Of a DNA stretch of 64,000 nucleotides, positions 1-10,693 are shown in pieces (the first letter of the stretch is position 1; the number at the start of each line of letters is the position of its first letter). The DNA is from CAVUWL01 sp963787415 (GTDB lineage: Bacteria > Actinomycetota > Thermoleophilia > Solirubrobacterales > 70-9), in NCBI GenBank assembly GCA_963787415.1, contig CAWBCO010000007.1, forward strand, positions 248,001 through 312,000. The letters run 5' to 3'. Position numbers and translations under genes: made by a program. A model generated the notes under the pieces. That model saw only the letters and a program-made list of their open reading frames with translations, had not been told where the DNA came from and made no database searches.

Positions 1-308
1 CGAGAGGCCCGCGATCGCCGCAGACGCGGAGCGATCCACGCTGGCTGAGCCGAGCGCTTCCTGTGAGGTGGGTGCAGGCGCAGGGCGGTGGAGGTGCCGT
101 ATTCGAAGCGATAGGTGGTGGGGAGGCCGTTGGGGTTGACCTTGCCGCTGAGAAGCGCCGAGATCCCCTGGATGTCGGTAACCGAAGTGGCGTCGATCGA
201 GGGCGCCCCGGCTGCGCTCGCCACCGGGGCGCCGATCACGGCCACCGCGGCCAAGGCAACAAGGCAGATCAGAACCTGCAGACGGCGCTTGCGGGTGGCG
301 GCGCTCAT
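1..308 (-). pseudogene. 5' part of a secreted fibronectin-III-like exoprotein, frameshifted, cut by window edge
   Basis: The start codon (306-308) overlaps the stop of the upstream gene as ATGA. The first residues form a signal peptide (basic MSAATRKRR, then a hydrophobic stretch ending in PVASAAG). Next comes a module typical of this protein class: IDATSVTDIQG, GKVNPNGLPTTYRFEYGTS. At about position 75-80 the frame breaks. The reading continues in another frame as PTSQEALGSASVDRSASAA, the normal continuation of such a module, so one base seems lost in a C-rich run. The 3' end lies outside the window. It is the fourth gene of the giant exoprotein row. Function unknown; secreted by inference. 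Confidence 0.6.
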
Positions 309-2670
309 CGGCGAGCTCCCGCCTTGTGGGGCCCGCGGTGGGACCTCCTCTTGAGGTGTGGTTTCTTCACGCAGCGGCCGTGCTTTCGTACGGAGTCCGC
401 CTTGCACTTCTTGGCGGTCGTGCCAAATTGCAGCGACGGGTCGGCAGGCCCCTGGATCAGGGTGCCAACCGTCGGGTCTTCGGGCGCTTCGGGCAGCGGC
501 TGGCAGGCGTCGCCCTCGCATTCGATCGGCTTGACCGGTACCCGGTAGCCGCCGTCTTCGCGGGCGTCATAGACGTCAGTCGAACCGGGGTCGGTGCTGA
601 CCAGTGAGTCACCGGTCAAAAAGAAGACGTCAGAGCCAGTTTCTGAGGCGTCGATAAGGAGGCCCCTGCGCTGCCTCTACCGCCGGAGATCAGGGCGAGG
701 CAGCCGCCACGCCACCTCACAGCTGCCGACCCCCGAGGTCTCCCACTCATAGACATCGGGACGGTTGTCGGTGTCCTGGGCAACCAGGGCGTCTTCGGAA
801 TCGAAGAAGAGGCGGCGTCCGCCTGAGACCAGAGCGCGGGGCTTGTATGAGTCGGTGGCGTTAGGGCCTTTGCCGTTTGAGATTGCCCCGGGGATCGTGG
901 AGGGGCCAAGCGGGCGCTCGCCGGTCGGGTTGCAGGAGACGCATCTCAGTTCTTTGGTGCCTGCTTCATAGAAGTAGACCTCGGAGTCGGGTAGTCCGGT
1001 GTTGGCGTCGGTGTTGTCATAGCCGGTCAGGGAGGCATCCGAGAGGAAAACGAGGCGGGTTCCGTCTGCGCTGATGCGCGAGGTGCCGGTGGTGGGCGGG
1101 TAGTCGCTTGGGTCAACTGCCCCCGAGGTGACTTCGGTGCTGGCGCCTTCATGAGATTGGAAGAGTCCGGTGGCGGTGGCGTAGTAAACGTAGGAGCCGT
1201 CTTCGGAGACGCCGAGCACGCCTTTAACTCCGGCGGCGATCGGTTCGCTCGTTTTGGTCCCGGCGTCGTAGCGTTCGAGATTTCCTGCCCTGGTGTAGAA
1301 GGCGAGCGAGCCATCGGGGATGGCGGTCTGGAATTCGCCGCCTTCTGCCAGCAAGAGCTTGGTTTCCGCGGCTTCGCGTACATACAGCTTGCCGGCGGCG
1401 GTGAAATAAACGCGGCTGCCGTCTTCGGAGACGGCGCCAGTCTGGGCGGCGAGCGTGGCGCCTGGGGTGCCCGTGGGCTTCGTCAGGTAGCAAGTTGATC
1501 AGGCTTGGGCAGCTGCCCTTCGGAGAGCTCGTAGATATTTTGGTCGGCTGCGCTGCAGCCTTCCGATCCGGGCACTTCGGTGGCTTCGGGGGTGAGCTTC
1601 GCGCAGCTCGAAAGGACGACGTGGCGCAGGTCAGGAGAGGCACCGGCGAAGCTGATTGCGAACTGTTCGGGGTCGAGGGCAAGTTCGGCGATGCCGGCCC
1701 CGGTAAGCAGCGCCGAGAATCCACCGCTTTCGTCATCGCGAAGGTAGTAGTCCTGATAGCCAGTCGGGGCATCTGAGCCGGGAAGGGGCGGGTTGGCAAC
1801 CGGGCACCCCGTGCCGCCGCCCCGGCAGCGTACCCCGTTTAAGAGCAGGCCACGGGCGAGATCGGGGGAGAAGAGCTGATAGGGAACACCGTCGGATTCT
1901 GAGCCATAGGAGCCAGAGACCGTCGGGGTAGTGATGTTCTCAGTTGACCAACCCTCTTCGCCTTCCATGCGGCGCGAGATGTACTGGCTGGCTGGCGGGG
2001 CGCCCTGGGCGGCTTCACCGAAGGAAGAGGCCGAGCTGTAGGTGATGGCGCCACCCTGGGCGGCGGCCTGCAGGACGTCTCCACCAAAGTTCTGGCCGGG
2101 ACCCTGGATCGCGCCGCTGTTTTTTTCTATCGGCGAGACCATCTCCCAGCCGCGGTGATCGGGGAGGGCAAGGGAGCGGGTGGTTTCTTGGGTGGTGAAT
2201 GTGTCTTCGGAGCCGGTGACGCCTCCGGGTGGGGCGTCGGAGTTGGTAGCGATGATCCGGTAGCGGTAGGTCGTGGCGGGGGAGAGCGGGCCGATGTGCT
2301 GAAGGGCGGGCTGGACGGTCGAGGCCGCGCCGAGGCTGGCTTCGGCACCAGCTGGAGACTTGGTGGCGCCGGCGAAGCCTTCGACGGGAACCGCCAGGTT
2401 GGCCTGGTACTGGGCTTCGGTGATGTATTCGAAACGGTAGGTGGTCGGCAGGCCCTCGGGATTGATTTCGGCGTTTAGGTTGGCCGACCCTGAGGAGACG
2501 CCGGTCGACCAGGAGGCTCCAATCTGCGGAGTCGCGGCGGCGAGGGCAGGAGCTGGGAAGTCGGCCAACGCCGTCGCCGCGGCGAGCAGCGCCCCGGCCA
2601 GAGCGAGCGCGGCTCGGGGCGGCGTCTTTGCGATGAGCCGCGCGGCTGTTTCGCGCCTTGCGCCGTTCAA
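305..2670 (-). pseudogene. Secreted fibronectin-III/PD40-like beta-propeller exoprotein with three frameshifts
   Basis: A TTG start lies four bases after the stop of the preceding gene. The N-terminus is a signal peptide (about residues 18-45). It is followed by a fibronectin-III-like module (INPEGLPTTYRFEYITEAQY to TTYRYRIIATNS), then the REGW-like segment HRGWEMVSPIEKNSG and PD40/WD40-like propeller blades (EDGSRVYF, DGTRLVFLS, TKELRCVSCN). The frame breaks near 1486 (after PKPDQLAT), near 700 (after VGSCEVA) and near 655. Joining the frames restores one protein of about 785 aa that ends in a Cys/Lys/Arg-rich tail (CKADSVRKHGRCVKK). Similar intact proteins lie upstream. It is either a pseudogene or one gene with several assembly indels. 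Confidence 0.75.
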
Positions 2671-2673
2671 CTC

Positions 2674-5600
2674 CTAACCCCTTGCCCTCTTGCGGTGCTT
2701 CTTGACCTTCTTGCAAGTGTTTGTGACCAGAGGCTTGGTGTTGCTCAGCTTGCCGTTTTGGCCGCTGAGTTTGACTGTCGCCAGGTTGGTCGTCGTGCAG
2801 AGGTTCTTCGAGTTTTCTAGGAGGCCCTTGGCGCCGCCGCTCAGTTCGAGGGTGAACTCGGAGATCGGGGCGTCGGGGACGGCTTCGAAGGTGTTGGTGA
2901 TGCCACCGTGGATCGAGGTCACAGTGCCATTGAGGACGACCTGGATCTGGCCACCGAGGTCGGCGACGACGTCGGGGAGGAGGTGACCGTAGCCGGTGAC
3001 CAGGTAGACCGGGCCTTCTAGTGGTTTTTCGAGCAGCGGTGTCTTGGCGGTGGCGTGGCCGAGCAGCGATCCGGCCGGGCAGGTACCTGCCGCGAACTGC
3101 CCCCTCAGACAGGGGTCTTTGATGTGGGCGTTATCGAGGAACTCCGAGGGCGGCAGGGTAACCTGGGCGCTAGAGAGATTGGCTTCGCCCGGCTTGGCGG
3201 TGAGGGTCGCGGTGAGGGCGGGGTTGCCGGTGTGCTTAGTGGAGCCGGAGAGCTTTAGGGCGAGCTTGGGGGAGAAGGGCAACCCGGCGCAGTTGGCAAC
3301 CTGGAAGCGCTGGGAGAGCGGCGCGATCTGATCTAGGACGGAGGTCTCTGCGCCGCTGAACGACATTTCATCGCAGCTGGTCGGGTTGAGCGTGAAGTTG
3401 GAGCGGTTCGCGTTCAGCGTGATCGAGCGCAGGTCGAGGGGAATGCCTTCCAAGATGGTCGGGATCGGGCCGCTGGTGACCTGGATCTGGGTCGTTTCTG
3501 GGTTGACGTGAAGCGCAGCCTGCACGACCACGTCGCCGAGGTCAAAGGGGCCCGCCAGCGCGGGGGTGATGATCACCAGGCTGAGGGGGGCACCCTGATA
3601 GGGGCCGGCGAGGTAGGCGTGGCCGCTGACGTAGTAGGGGTCAGGACCCGCGCCTGCGCCGACACTGACGGTGCCGACTTCAGAGCCAGCGGGGCAGGAG
3701 GGACTGGCCTGCTCGGCGGCGCCCGTGGTGTGCCTGGCGGCTTCGATCTCGGCCTGGGGGCAGTAGGGGATACCGGCAAGCTTTCCGGTGAGGCCGGCTG
3801 GCAAGGTGGCTTCGATTTCCTTTACTTCCTGGGAGCCGTCTTCGCGGACCAAGCGCACCGAGAGAGGCGAGTAGGTGCCGCCCTGCGGAGCTTCGGTGCC
3901 GGCCAGGAAGCGCGGCTTGTTTTCCTCTTCGGAAAGGTTGTGGGCGCAGGCGCCGCCGTTTGGCCCGGAGCTGATCGCGAATTCATCGCTCGGCGTTGCC
4001 GGTGGGCCGGATTCGGGCGCCGACCAAGGCGTCAGCTGCGAGGTCGTTTCATATGTCCCACAGGTCGCGGGGGTGCGCAGCGCTGCCTGGGCGCCGCCGA
4101 AGAGGTTTAGCTTCAAGTCTTCGAACGGCTGCTGAGGGTTTTCTTCGAAGCTGACGGTTAGTTGCCCGCTCTGCGGGTTAGGTGTCACCTTTCCAGCGAG
4201 CTTGATGATCACGCCTGAAATCGGGTCATCGACCGCAACATAGATCGCCAGCAGGCTTCCAAAGGGGTTTTCCTTGGGCTTTGCGAGGTAGATATTGCCG
4301 GGCATGGGGTGATCAAGCAACGGCGTATCGAGTTCGACGGTGCCGAGCTTGGATGTTTCGGGGCAGTTCGCGGGCCCTTCGCCGTGCAGATCGACCTCGG
4401 CTTCCGTGCAAGCGCCGAGCCCGTTAGCCGAGGCAGGATTGACCTTGACCCCTTCGGGCAGGGTGATCGCCGCGCTTTTTAGGTTGGCAACTGCATTGCC
4501 GTCGGGGGTATTTTCTTGGGGGACTTTGAGGCCGAAGCTGAGACCCGAAGGTGAGTCAGCGAGGTTGGTAGTGGGCCGGGCTTCGATTTCCGGCTCGAAA
4601 TGCACCTGGTTGCAACCGTCTACCGGGGGCAAGTGGAAGGTCGAGGTCTGATCGGCTTTCAGGTTCCAGCCGTCGACCGTCACGCTGGAGGTGAGCGGTC
4701 CCGAGGAGCAGCTGCTGGGCATCGAGAGGAACGGAGCTTCTTCGGCGCCGCTCGCCCCTCCGCCTTTGGCGGGACAGCCAAGCAGGTTGCCGGTTTCACA
4801 GCCGCGTTCGCGATTGTGGAGCGCTTCGGCGGGATCGCCCCAGAGCGTGAAGGAGATGTAGCGTAATCCCACCGTTGCCAGGTTGGCGCTGAGGGTGCGC
4901 TGGCCGTAGTCACCACCCGTTCGTACACTCGCCGTGATGACCTGCCCAAGGCCGACGCCCGGCGGTCGATAGCCGAACTCAGCGGCCTCCCCCGGACCAG
5001 GCACCAGGTTATAAAGGGCGACGACGCCGTTGGCGATGACTGCTGAACCGAGCGAGAGGGTACCGACCTGGCTGGCCAACGGGCAATGGCCCAGCCCGAA
5101 GTCCGCGGCTGAGCAGAGCGAAGCCCCTGGTGGATTCCCGAACTGGGGGTTGCCGATCAGGCCGGCAGGGAAGTTGACCGTGACATCCTTGACTTCTTCT
5201 GGCGAGGCAAAGTTTTCGGCTGGTGAGAACCTGTTTGAAGAGGAGCTGAATTCCGTATTCAAGTTTGCTGTCGTGGTCATCTCATAGGGGTGCCCGCCCG
5301 CTTGGGTGAACGGGCTACCGTTTACGGACGTCACGCTCGTTGACTCCTGAACTCCAAACGGAGTGGGTTCTGGGCTGATTTCGTTCTGGGCCTTCGTAGA
5401 GACGCTCTGCGCGCCGCCGCCGGAAATTTCCGCTTCATTGGTCACTGATCCGTGAGCGGTCGATTCCACTTCAACGTGGACTACCATCTGCAATTTCTGG
5501 TTGGGCTGGAGTTCGAGGTGCAGTCCGAAACCTTCGAGCACCGGGCCGGGGAATTCGCACTTCAGCAAAGTTGGGCATGCCCCGTACGGAGCGAGGTTGA

Positions 5601-6015
5601 GCCCGCCGATGGAATTTTCCTGCAACGACGCGTCAAAGAATTCAACGCTCTTGGCTTTGAGGCCTGCCGGCAGCGTGTCCGTGATTACAGCGCTGCTGCC
5701 GCTTGCCTCGCGCGCCCCGGAATTCGTCGCGGTGACAACGTAGATGTCGTGACCGCTCGTATCGCCAGGAGCGAAGTTGGTCGGCTCCGCCACCGATTCG
5801 ATCTGCCAACCTGGCGCCGGCGCGACGGAGGCCGAAGCCAGCCTGGGCGCGACCGCAAAGAAAACGGCAGCAAGGCCAAGGGTGAGGGTAATCCGCGCCA
5901 CCCTATGCCGGCTTCGCAGTGAAGCTCCGAATGTCCGCGCATCCGTCGTCGGGCCAACCGGCTGGAACATCGCCCTGTAGATCAGATCGGAGTTTTCGGT
6001 ATGCGCGGCCATCAC
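2674..6015 (-). CDS. Giant secreted repeat protein with N-terminal DUF11-like domain
   Basis: The protein has 1113 aa. A GGAGG six bases upstream supports the GTG start at 6015 (an ATG follows directly). Residues 41-62 form a hydrophobic export signal. Residues about 70-210 resemble a DUF11-type domain (YVVTATNSGAREASGSSAV, ITDTLPAGL). The rest consists of long repeated units with paired cysteines and a recurrent pattern (LGACTEAEV, CPETSKLGTVELDTPLL, NIYLAKPKENPFGSLLAIY), seen at least three times, which looks like stacked beta-sandwich repeats. It ends in a basic tail with one Cys (NTCKKVKKHRKRARG). It is flanked on the same strand by two PD40-like exoproteins, so a shared surface or wall role is likely. 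No enzymatic motif is visible. Confidence 0.85.
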   Translation of the reverse strand: MMAAHTENSDLIYRAMFQPVGPTTDARTFGASLRSRHRVARITLTLGLAAVFFAVAPRLASASVAPAPGWQIESVAEPTNFAPGDTSGHDIYVVTATNSGAREASGSSAVITDTLPAGLKAKSVEFFDASLQENSIGGLNLAPYGACPTLLKCEFPGPVLEGFGLHLELQPNQKLQMVVHVEVESTAHGSVTNEAEISGGGAQSVSTKAQNEISPEPTPFGVQESTSVTSVNGSPFTQAGGHPYEMTTTANLNTEFSSSSNRFSPAENFASPEEVKDVTVNFPAGLIGNPQFGNPPGASLCSAADFGLGHCPLASQVGTLSLGSAVIANGVVALYNLVPGPGEAAEFGYRPPGVGLGQVITASVRTGGDYGQRTLSANLATVGLRYISFTLWGDPAEALHNRERGCETGNLLGCPAKGGGASGAEEAPFLSMPSSCSSGPLTSSVTVDGWNLKADQTSTFHLPPVDGCNQVHFEPEIEARPTTNLADSPSGLSFGLKVPQENTPDGNAVANLKSAAITLPEGVKVNPASANGLGACTEAEVDLHGEGPANCPETSKLGTVELDTPLLDHPMPGNIYLAKPKENPFGSLLAIYVAVDDPISGVIIKLAGKVTPNPQSGQLTVSFEENPQQPFEDLKLNLFGGAQAALRTPATCGTYETTSQLTPWSAPESGPPATPSDEFAISSGPNGGACAHNLSEEENKPRFLAGTEAPQGGTYSPLSVRLVREDGSQEVKEIEATLPAGLTGKLAGIPYCPQAEIEAARHTTGAAEQASPSCPAGSEVGTVSVGAGAGPDPYYVSGHAYLAGPYQGAPLSLVIITPALAGPFDLGDVVVQAALHVNPETTQIQVTSGPIPTILEGIPLDLRSITLNANRSNFTLNPTSCDEMSFSGAETSVLDQIAPLSQRFQVANCAGLPFSPKLALKLSGSTKHTGNPALTATLTAKPGEANLSSAQVTLPPSEFLDNAHIKDPCLRGQFAAGTCPAGSLLGHATAKTPLLEKPLEGPVYLVTGYGHLLPDVVADLGGQIQVVLNGTVTSIHGGITNTFEAVPDAPISEFTLELSGGAKGLLENSKNLCTTTNLATVKLSGQNGKLSNTKPLVTNTCKKVKKHRKRARG

Positions 6016-6277
6016 TTGGCGCCTCCACGCCAGTGCCAGGCGGACCGCCTGCGGTGTTTCTTAAGCTGCTTACTTGGGTCGATTGGCCGGGGGGATTTTG
6101 CCCCTCGGCTCCCACAGAGCCGTACGTCACAGTCTCCCGCCACCTCCACGCCGGACGCCACATGGGCCGTCCTCAGGTCTTCCCCAGGCTCATGCCAGGT
6201 CCAAGAAGTCGACCATGTTTTGACCGGATGTAAGATGGTCACCGAGGGCCCACCTCCATCTTCTGTACAGCATTGCT

Positions 6278-9200
6278 TCATGGGCGCACCGATCCGCTCG
6301 TGCGCCTCTTCGCTCGGTGCTTATGCATCTTCCCCTTGTAGCGTCCACGGCCCACCTTCTTGACGCACTTGCCACGCCTATGTACGAAGTGTTTATTACG
6401 GCACTTAAGGGCCGGCAACTGTTCACCTTCATTGGGTGGACCCCGGAAAGATTCGGTGCCCAGGGTCGGCGCAGCGGGTCCAGCGCCGGGAGCACCATGG
6501 CAAGCTTCTCCGCCTTCGCAGACGGGCGGTGCGGCCGGCGCGGGGGGGAAGCCGCCATCAACCCGAGCATCGTAAGCGTCGGTGACGTGATCGTTGTCCT
6601 GGGGCAGCAGCCCTTGGGTCGTGCTGAAAAAGATATCCCGTCCGGAGGGGGTTACATACGGTGAGTGGGATCCGATCGGATCTTCGCCGCCGGAGATCAA
6701 GGACACTTCACCCTGATGCCACTCATAGACTTCCGTTTGTTCGCTGGTGTCTGTGCTCTGAAGTGGCCGCGCGGTGGTGAAGGCGACCGTCTGCCCATCA
6801 CTGCTGATGTCATGGATTTCGGGACCTCCTTTGAGAAGCCCTGCGCCGGGGGCTGCCACGTCTGCGTCCTGACCCCCGCCATTGCCGTTTTCGTCTTCCC
6901 CGTCGTGGCCAACCGAAAGGCGGATGAGGCTGCCCGTCTGGAAGTCATAGCGGTAGACGTCTCGCGCTTCGTTGGTGTCGTCTGGGGTGAGCTGGGGGTA
7001 GGCCGCAAAGACGAGGTAGCGACCATCGGGAGTCACGTCCGAATGCTCCCTCAGTCGACTGAATTCGATCGACTGGGTGCTTTCATCTTCTCCCGTGCTA
7101 TGGCACTTCGGGTCGGGCGGGACCCCGCTAATGATTTCGCCAAACGGACCTGAGCTTCCCCCCGGTACTTCAGCACGATGCGAGCAAACCTGTGCGACGA
7201 ATTTCATTGTCCCTGTTTCTGTGTCATAGCCATAGAGGTTCTCGGCACTGGGCACCGCTGCCTCCCCCAACGCGTTTGGCTGCGGGGTGAGTACGCCACC
7301 GGAGACGAAATACACGTGAGAACCATCAGCAGAGGCCCGCACGACATCGTGTACCTGGGGGCCATAGCCGCTCATGTCTCTTTCAGCCGTGATGTCGATC
7401 AGGTTGTGACCTTCCGGGCGTTCGAAGTCGTACTCGTAAAGGTTACAACCGTTGACGCGACGTAAAGTCTGCCATTCAACTTCCTTACACATGGTTTCGG
7501 ATTCGCCATGACTGTCTGAAACGAAACGTTCCCGCAGCGGATCGAAGCGTGGTCCGGAGTTAATTTCGGTCGCGTTGTTGGTTAGCTGTTGAGCATCCTC
7601 AAAGAAGAACTTAGAGCCATTGGCAGAGTCGGCGGTCGCACCAGCCGGCTCCCCAGGTGAATTCAGACAGGCCCTGGTGGTGCATTCATTGTTGGTTTCG
7701 GGTTCAGTGAGGACAACGGTCTTAGTACCATTCACTCGTGCCTCAAACGCAACGTTGCATTCGCCGCCATTAGTCTTGATATGGGTTTCAAAGAAGATCT
7801 TCGAACCATCGCTTGAGATCGGAGAGCCGATTTCATGGTCCGTTGACACGCCACCACACGCTCTTGGCGATTCGCTCAGCGGGGTTCCATTGGTTTCGAC
7901 GGATACGAGGCTCAGGGACGGAGATGGGCCACCGAGGCCGGTTAGGTCATACCAGCGGGTTGGGCCCGAGAGCTGGGGATCGGACGGTAGGAGCTGTTGG
8001 CCACTTGAGTAGAGGAGATGGGACAGGTCCGACGTTGCGCCTTCTATGATTGGCGCGCCGCCATTACTCCACAGATTTCCGTCGGAGCTTTCGAGCGCGA
8101 ATTCTTCGATCGAGCCGTTTAGGTTGCGCAGGGTTGCCGCTCCGCTATCGATCGCTCCCTCGCCCGCGATATTGTTCGTGTGGTCGATCTGACCAGCGAA
8201 CTTGCTTAGGTCGGTATTGGTGGCCCAGGTGATCGCGGGGAATTTGCTGGTCCGAGCAGGCGGATCTACTCCGACGGTGCTCCAGCCATCAGAGCCGCGT
8301 TCGGACAGGTAGGTGTCGAAGACGGGTGCCGATTGGGCACCTGGAAGACCGTTGCCAAGCAGTTGGACGACGGCGCGTTCGCCGTCGGCACTCACGGCAG
8401 TGGTTTGCGCCCCATTGCCGTCCTTGTTAGTCGGGCTGATCTGCTCATAGGCGCGGCACTCAGTCAGCCTTGCCGATAGGCCGGTGCGGAGCTTTTCGTT
8501 GGGGCAGGTCGTCGGCGCCGTGGTGAAGGTGCTGTCCGGACCTTCGACCGTACCGAAGGAATTCGATGCGACCGTGCGGAAGTGATAGGTGGTTTCCGGC
8601 TGCAGGCCCGAGATCGTGGCGCTACCGAGCATTGGTTCATGGCCCGAGCCCACAGTCGCGTTTGCGCTCGAGCGACCGTAGGTTTCGTCGGTGCCGTATT
8701 CGAAGTGGTATGTCGTTTCCTGCCCCTCTGGGTTGAGGTAAACCTGTAGCTTCGCTTCGCTGGGCTTTATTTCTGTCGGCATCAGCGCGTCGACCAGGGC
8801 CGGCGTCAGAGTGGTGAAGGTCTGATTCGGCCCGTCGACGGAACCCGCGGAGTTCGCAGCGACAACGCGGAAGTGATAGGTGGTTTCAGGCTGGAGGCCT
8901 GAGACAGTTTCTTCGATGGACTTGTCGCCGACCCCCGGTCCGAGGTCTTTGACCGGGGTGCTGGCGGCGGTTTGGACACCGCTGAAGCTTTCGTGGTTTT
9001 CCTGAAACGCCTTTTCGGTGATGTATTCAAAATGAGCGCTTGTATCGAAGACAAACGGATTGATCTTCGCGTGTAGTTTGGCGGCTGCCGGTTCAAGTTC
9101 TTCTGCACCCTGGACGTCTACGCGAGGCGGTGCAGCGGTAGTAAAGGATTCGCCTACCCGTTCGCGGACAAATTCACCTTCATCTCTTTCATTCGCCGCG

Positions 9201-10693
9201 ACGAGCTGGAAGCGATACGCCGTGGCTGGAGTGAGGCCTGTGACGGAGGCACTTACCGCGTGAGCGACACCATCGTTGGGAACCGAGCTTGCGGCTGGTT
9301 CACAAGGCGCTTCCCCGCCCGAGCTGAGGTTCGAAAATCCGTGATTCGCTTTGAAAGCGGTTTCAGTGATGTAATCAAAGTGACACACGGTCAGGGCGGT
9401 TGCGGGTTCGGTGCCCGCCGTGTTCACTGTGCCGTTGACGGTGGCAGAGGTCTGCTGGATGTTGGAAACCTGCGTGGTAGTCAATGTAGGTACGATCACG
9501 CTAGGGCCAAAGACCGCGACGTGGCCTTCTCCGTTTTCGCCGCCGTACAGATCGCCGACGTACACCCTGCCGGTTGCGCCGTCTACGGACATGTTTGGAG
9601 CATTGTTTTCAAGATCTGGAGCCGTGAACGAGCCCAGTTCGGTGTTGCCGTGGACAAAGGATTCATACTCGGTGATGATGTCTTTAGCGGGGCCCGGTGG
9701 TTCTTCACCGTGCGGCCGAACTTCCATATCGACAAAGAGTCGATCGGTTCCGGGTTCGACGGCTACCGACAATGGGTCGCCTTTAGCAATCGGGTGGCAG
9801 GAGTCGAGGCAGGTGCCGTCTTCTTCGAATGCGAACACCCCACCTTCCTTGGGTGCGAAGGATCCGAACGCGCCGGTATATCCGCCCCCGCTCCCAGCTG
9901 CGACGTAGACCGTTCCGGCGGAGTCGATGGCGATAGACTTAGGTTCGAGTTCGCTTAAGGCGGTCCCGCCGATGCTCCGTTCAAGTGTGCCCGTTGGACT
10001 GAATACGTCTACTACCGGCAAGCCTTCACCGTTGGACTGCTGGTTTGAGTTGCCGCTGGTGACGTAAACGTCGCCGGAGTTGCTGACCGCGATGCCATCG
10101 GGCACCTTGAGGGTGCTCGCTCCGATTTCCGGGGTTGTTGGATCTGGCTCGCCGCTCGGAAGGTATTTATAGACAGCACCTGGGATCCCGCCGCTTACGA
10201 CATAGATGTTTCCCGCGCTATCGACCGTAAGCTGGTTGAGGTATCGCTGGGATACCAGTTCGGGGGACGAAAGGGCAGAGAAGTTCGCTGGTTGGCCGGA
10301 GGCGTTGTACTTGAGGATCGTTCCTTCATGTTCGTTATGAGATTGGGTTGCTACGTAGACGAACTGGTTGGTTTGGTCGATTCCAAGGCCATCAGGGGAG
10401 TGGGGTTCTGCAAATGGGAAGGACGCCTGGGGTTCGCGAAAATGGGTGATATCGGCGCAGGCAGAGGGGGCGAGGACGAGGAGGAGCCCTGTCGCGATGC
10501 ACGCCGTGCTGGTGGCGATAGACGCAGCGCGACGGGCCCAACCCAGTCGGCCAGAGGGGCCTGAGGCGACGTAGCTTGAGTTCTCGCCGCTGCCGGTCGC
10601 AGTCGGGACGGCGAACCTGATGAAGATCCGGATGCGGCTTCTCCGACGTCGTTCGCGGGTACGAGAGACGGACGCCGGTTGGTCGATTGCCAT
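6278..10693 (-). CDS. Giant secreted NHL - fibronectin-III - PD40 propeller protein
   Basis: The frame is open further upstream, but the ATG at 10693 gives a sensible protein of 1471 aa with a hydrophobic export signal at about residues 55-80. Residues about 90-400 are NHL-type repeats (LTVDSAGNIYVVSG, IAVSNSGDVYVTSGNS, IAIDSAGTVYVAAGSG). Residues about 405-740 are three fibronectin-III-like modules, each closing with GLQPETTYHFRVVA-like segments. A CRAYEQISPTNKDG segment leads into PD40/TolB-like blades (ADGSHVYFVSGGVL, PDGRYLVFAAYPQL). The C-terminus is a basic tail with two Cys (KCRNKHFVHRRGKCVKKVG). It is the first gene of the exoprotein row. Probably a surface adhesin or scaffold; function inferred only from domains. 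Confidence 0.85.
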   Translation of the reverse strand: MAIDQPASVSRTRERRRRSRIRIFIRFAVPTATGSGENSSYVASGPSGRLGWARRAASIATSTACIATGLLLVLAPSACADITHFREPQASFPFAEPHSPDGLGIDQTNQFVYVATQSHNEHEGTILKYNASGQPANFSALSSPELVSQRYLNQLTVDSAGNIYVVSGGIPGAVYKYLPSGEPDPTTPEIGASTLKVPDGIAVSNSGDVYVTSGNSNQQSNGEGLPVVDVFSPTGTLERSIGGTALSELEPKSIAIDSAGTVYVAAGSGGGYTGAFGSFAPKEGGVFAFEEDGTCLDSCHPIAKGDPLSVAVEPGTDRLFVDMEVRPHGEEPPGPAKDIITEYESFVHGNTELGSFTAPDLENNAPNMSVDGATGRVYVGDLYGGENGEGHVAVFGPSVIVPTLTTTQVSNIQQTSATVNGTVNTAGTEPATALTVCHFDYITETAFKANHGFSNLSSGGEAPCEPAASSVPNDGVAHAVSASVTGLTPATAYRFQLVAANERDEGEFVRERVGESFTTAAPPRVDVQGAEELEPAAAKLHAKINPFVFDTSAHFEYITEKAFQENHESFSGVQTAASTPVKDLGPGVGDKSIEETVSGLQPETTYHFRVVAANSAGSVDGPNQTFTTLTPALVDALMPTEIKPSEAKLQVYLNPEGQETTYHFEYGTDETYGRSSANATVGSGHEPMLGSATISGLQPETTYHFRTVASNSFGTVEGPDSTFTTAPTTCPNEKLRTGLSARLTECRAYEQISPTNKDGNGAQTTAVSADGERAVVQLLGNGLPGAQSAPVFDTYLSERGSDGWSTVGVDPPARTSKFPAITWATNTDLSKFAGQIDHTNNIAGEGAIDSGAATLRNLNGSIEEFALESSDGNLWSNGGAPIIEGATSDLSHLLYSSGQQLLPSDPQLSGPTRWYDLTGLGGPSPSLSLVSVETNGTPLSESPRACGGVSTDHEIGSPISSDGSKIFFETHIKTNGGECNVAFEARVNGTKTVVLTEPETNNECTTRACLNSPGEPAGATADSANGSKFFFEDAQQLTNNATEINSGPRFDPLRERFVSDSHGESETMCKEVEWQTLRRVNGCNLYEYDFERPEGHNLIDITAERDMSGYGPQVHDVVRASADGSHVYFVSGGVLTPQPNALGEAAVPSAENLYGYDTETGTMKFVAQVCSHRAEVPGGSSGPFGEIISGVPPDPKCHSTGEDESTQSIEFSRLREHSDVTPDGRYLVFAAYPQLTPDDTNEARDVYRYDFQTGSLIRLSVGHDGEDENGNGGGQDADVAAPGAGLLKGGPEIHDISSDGQTVAFTTARPLQSTDTSEQTEVYEWHQGEVSLISGGEDPIGSHSPYVTPSGRDIFFSTTQGLLPQDNDHVTDAYDARVDGGFPPAPAAPPVCEGGEACHGAPGAGPAAPTLGTESFRGPPNEGEQLPALKCRNKHFVHRRGKCVKKVGRGRYKGKMHKHRAKRRTSGSVRP

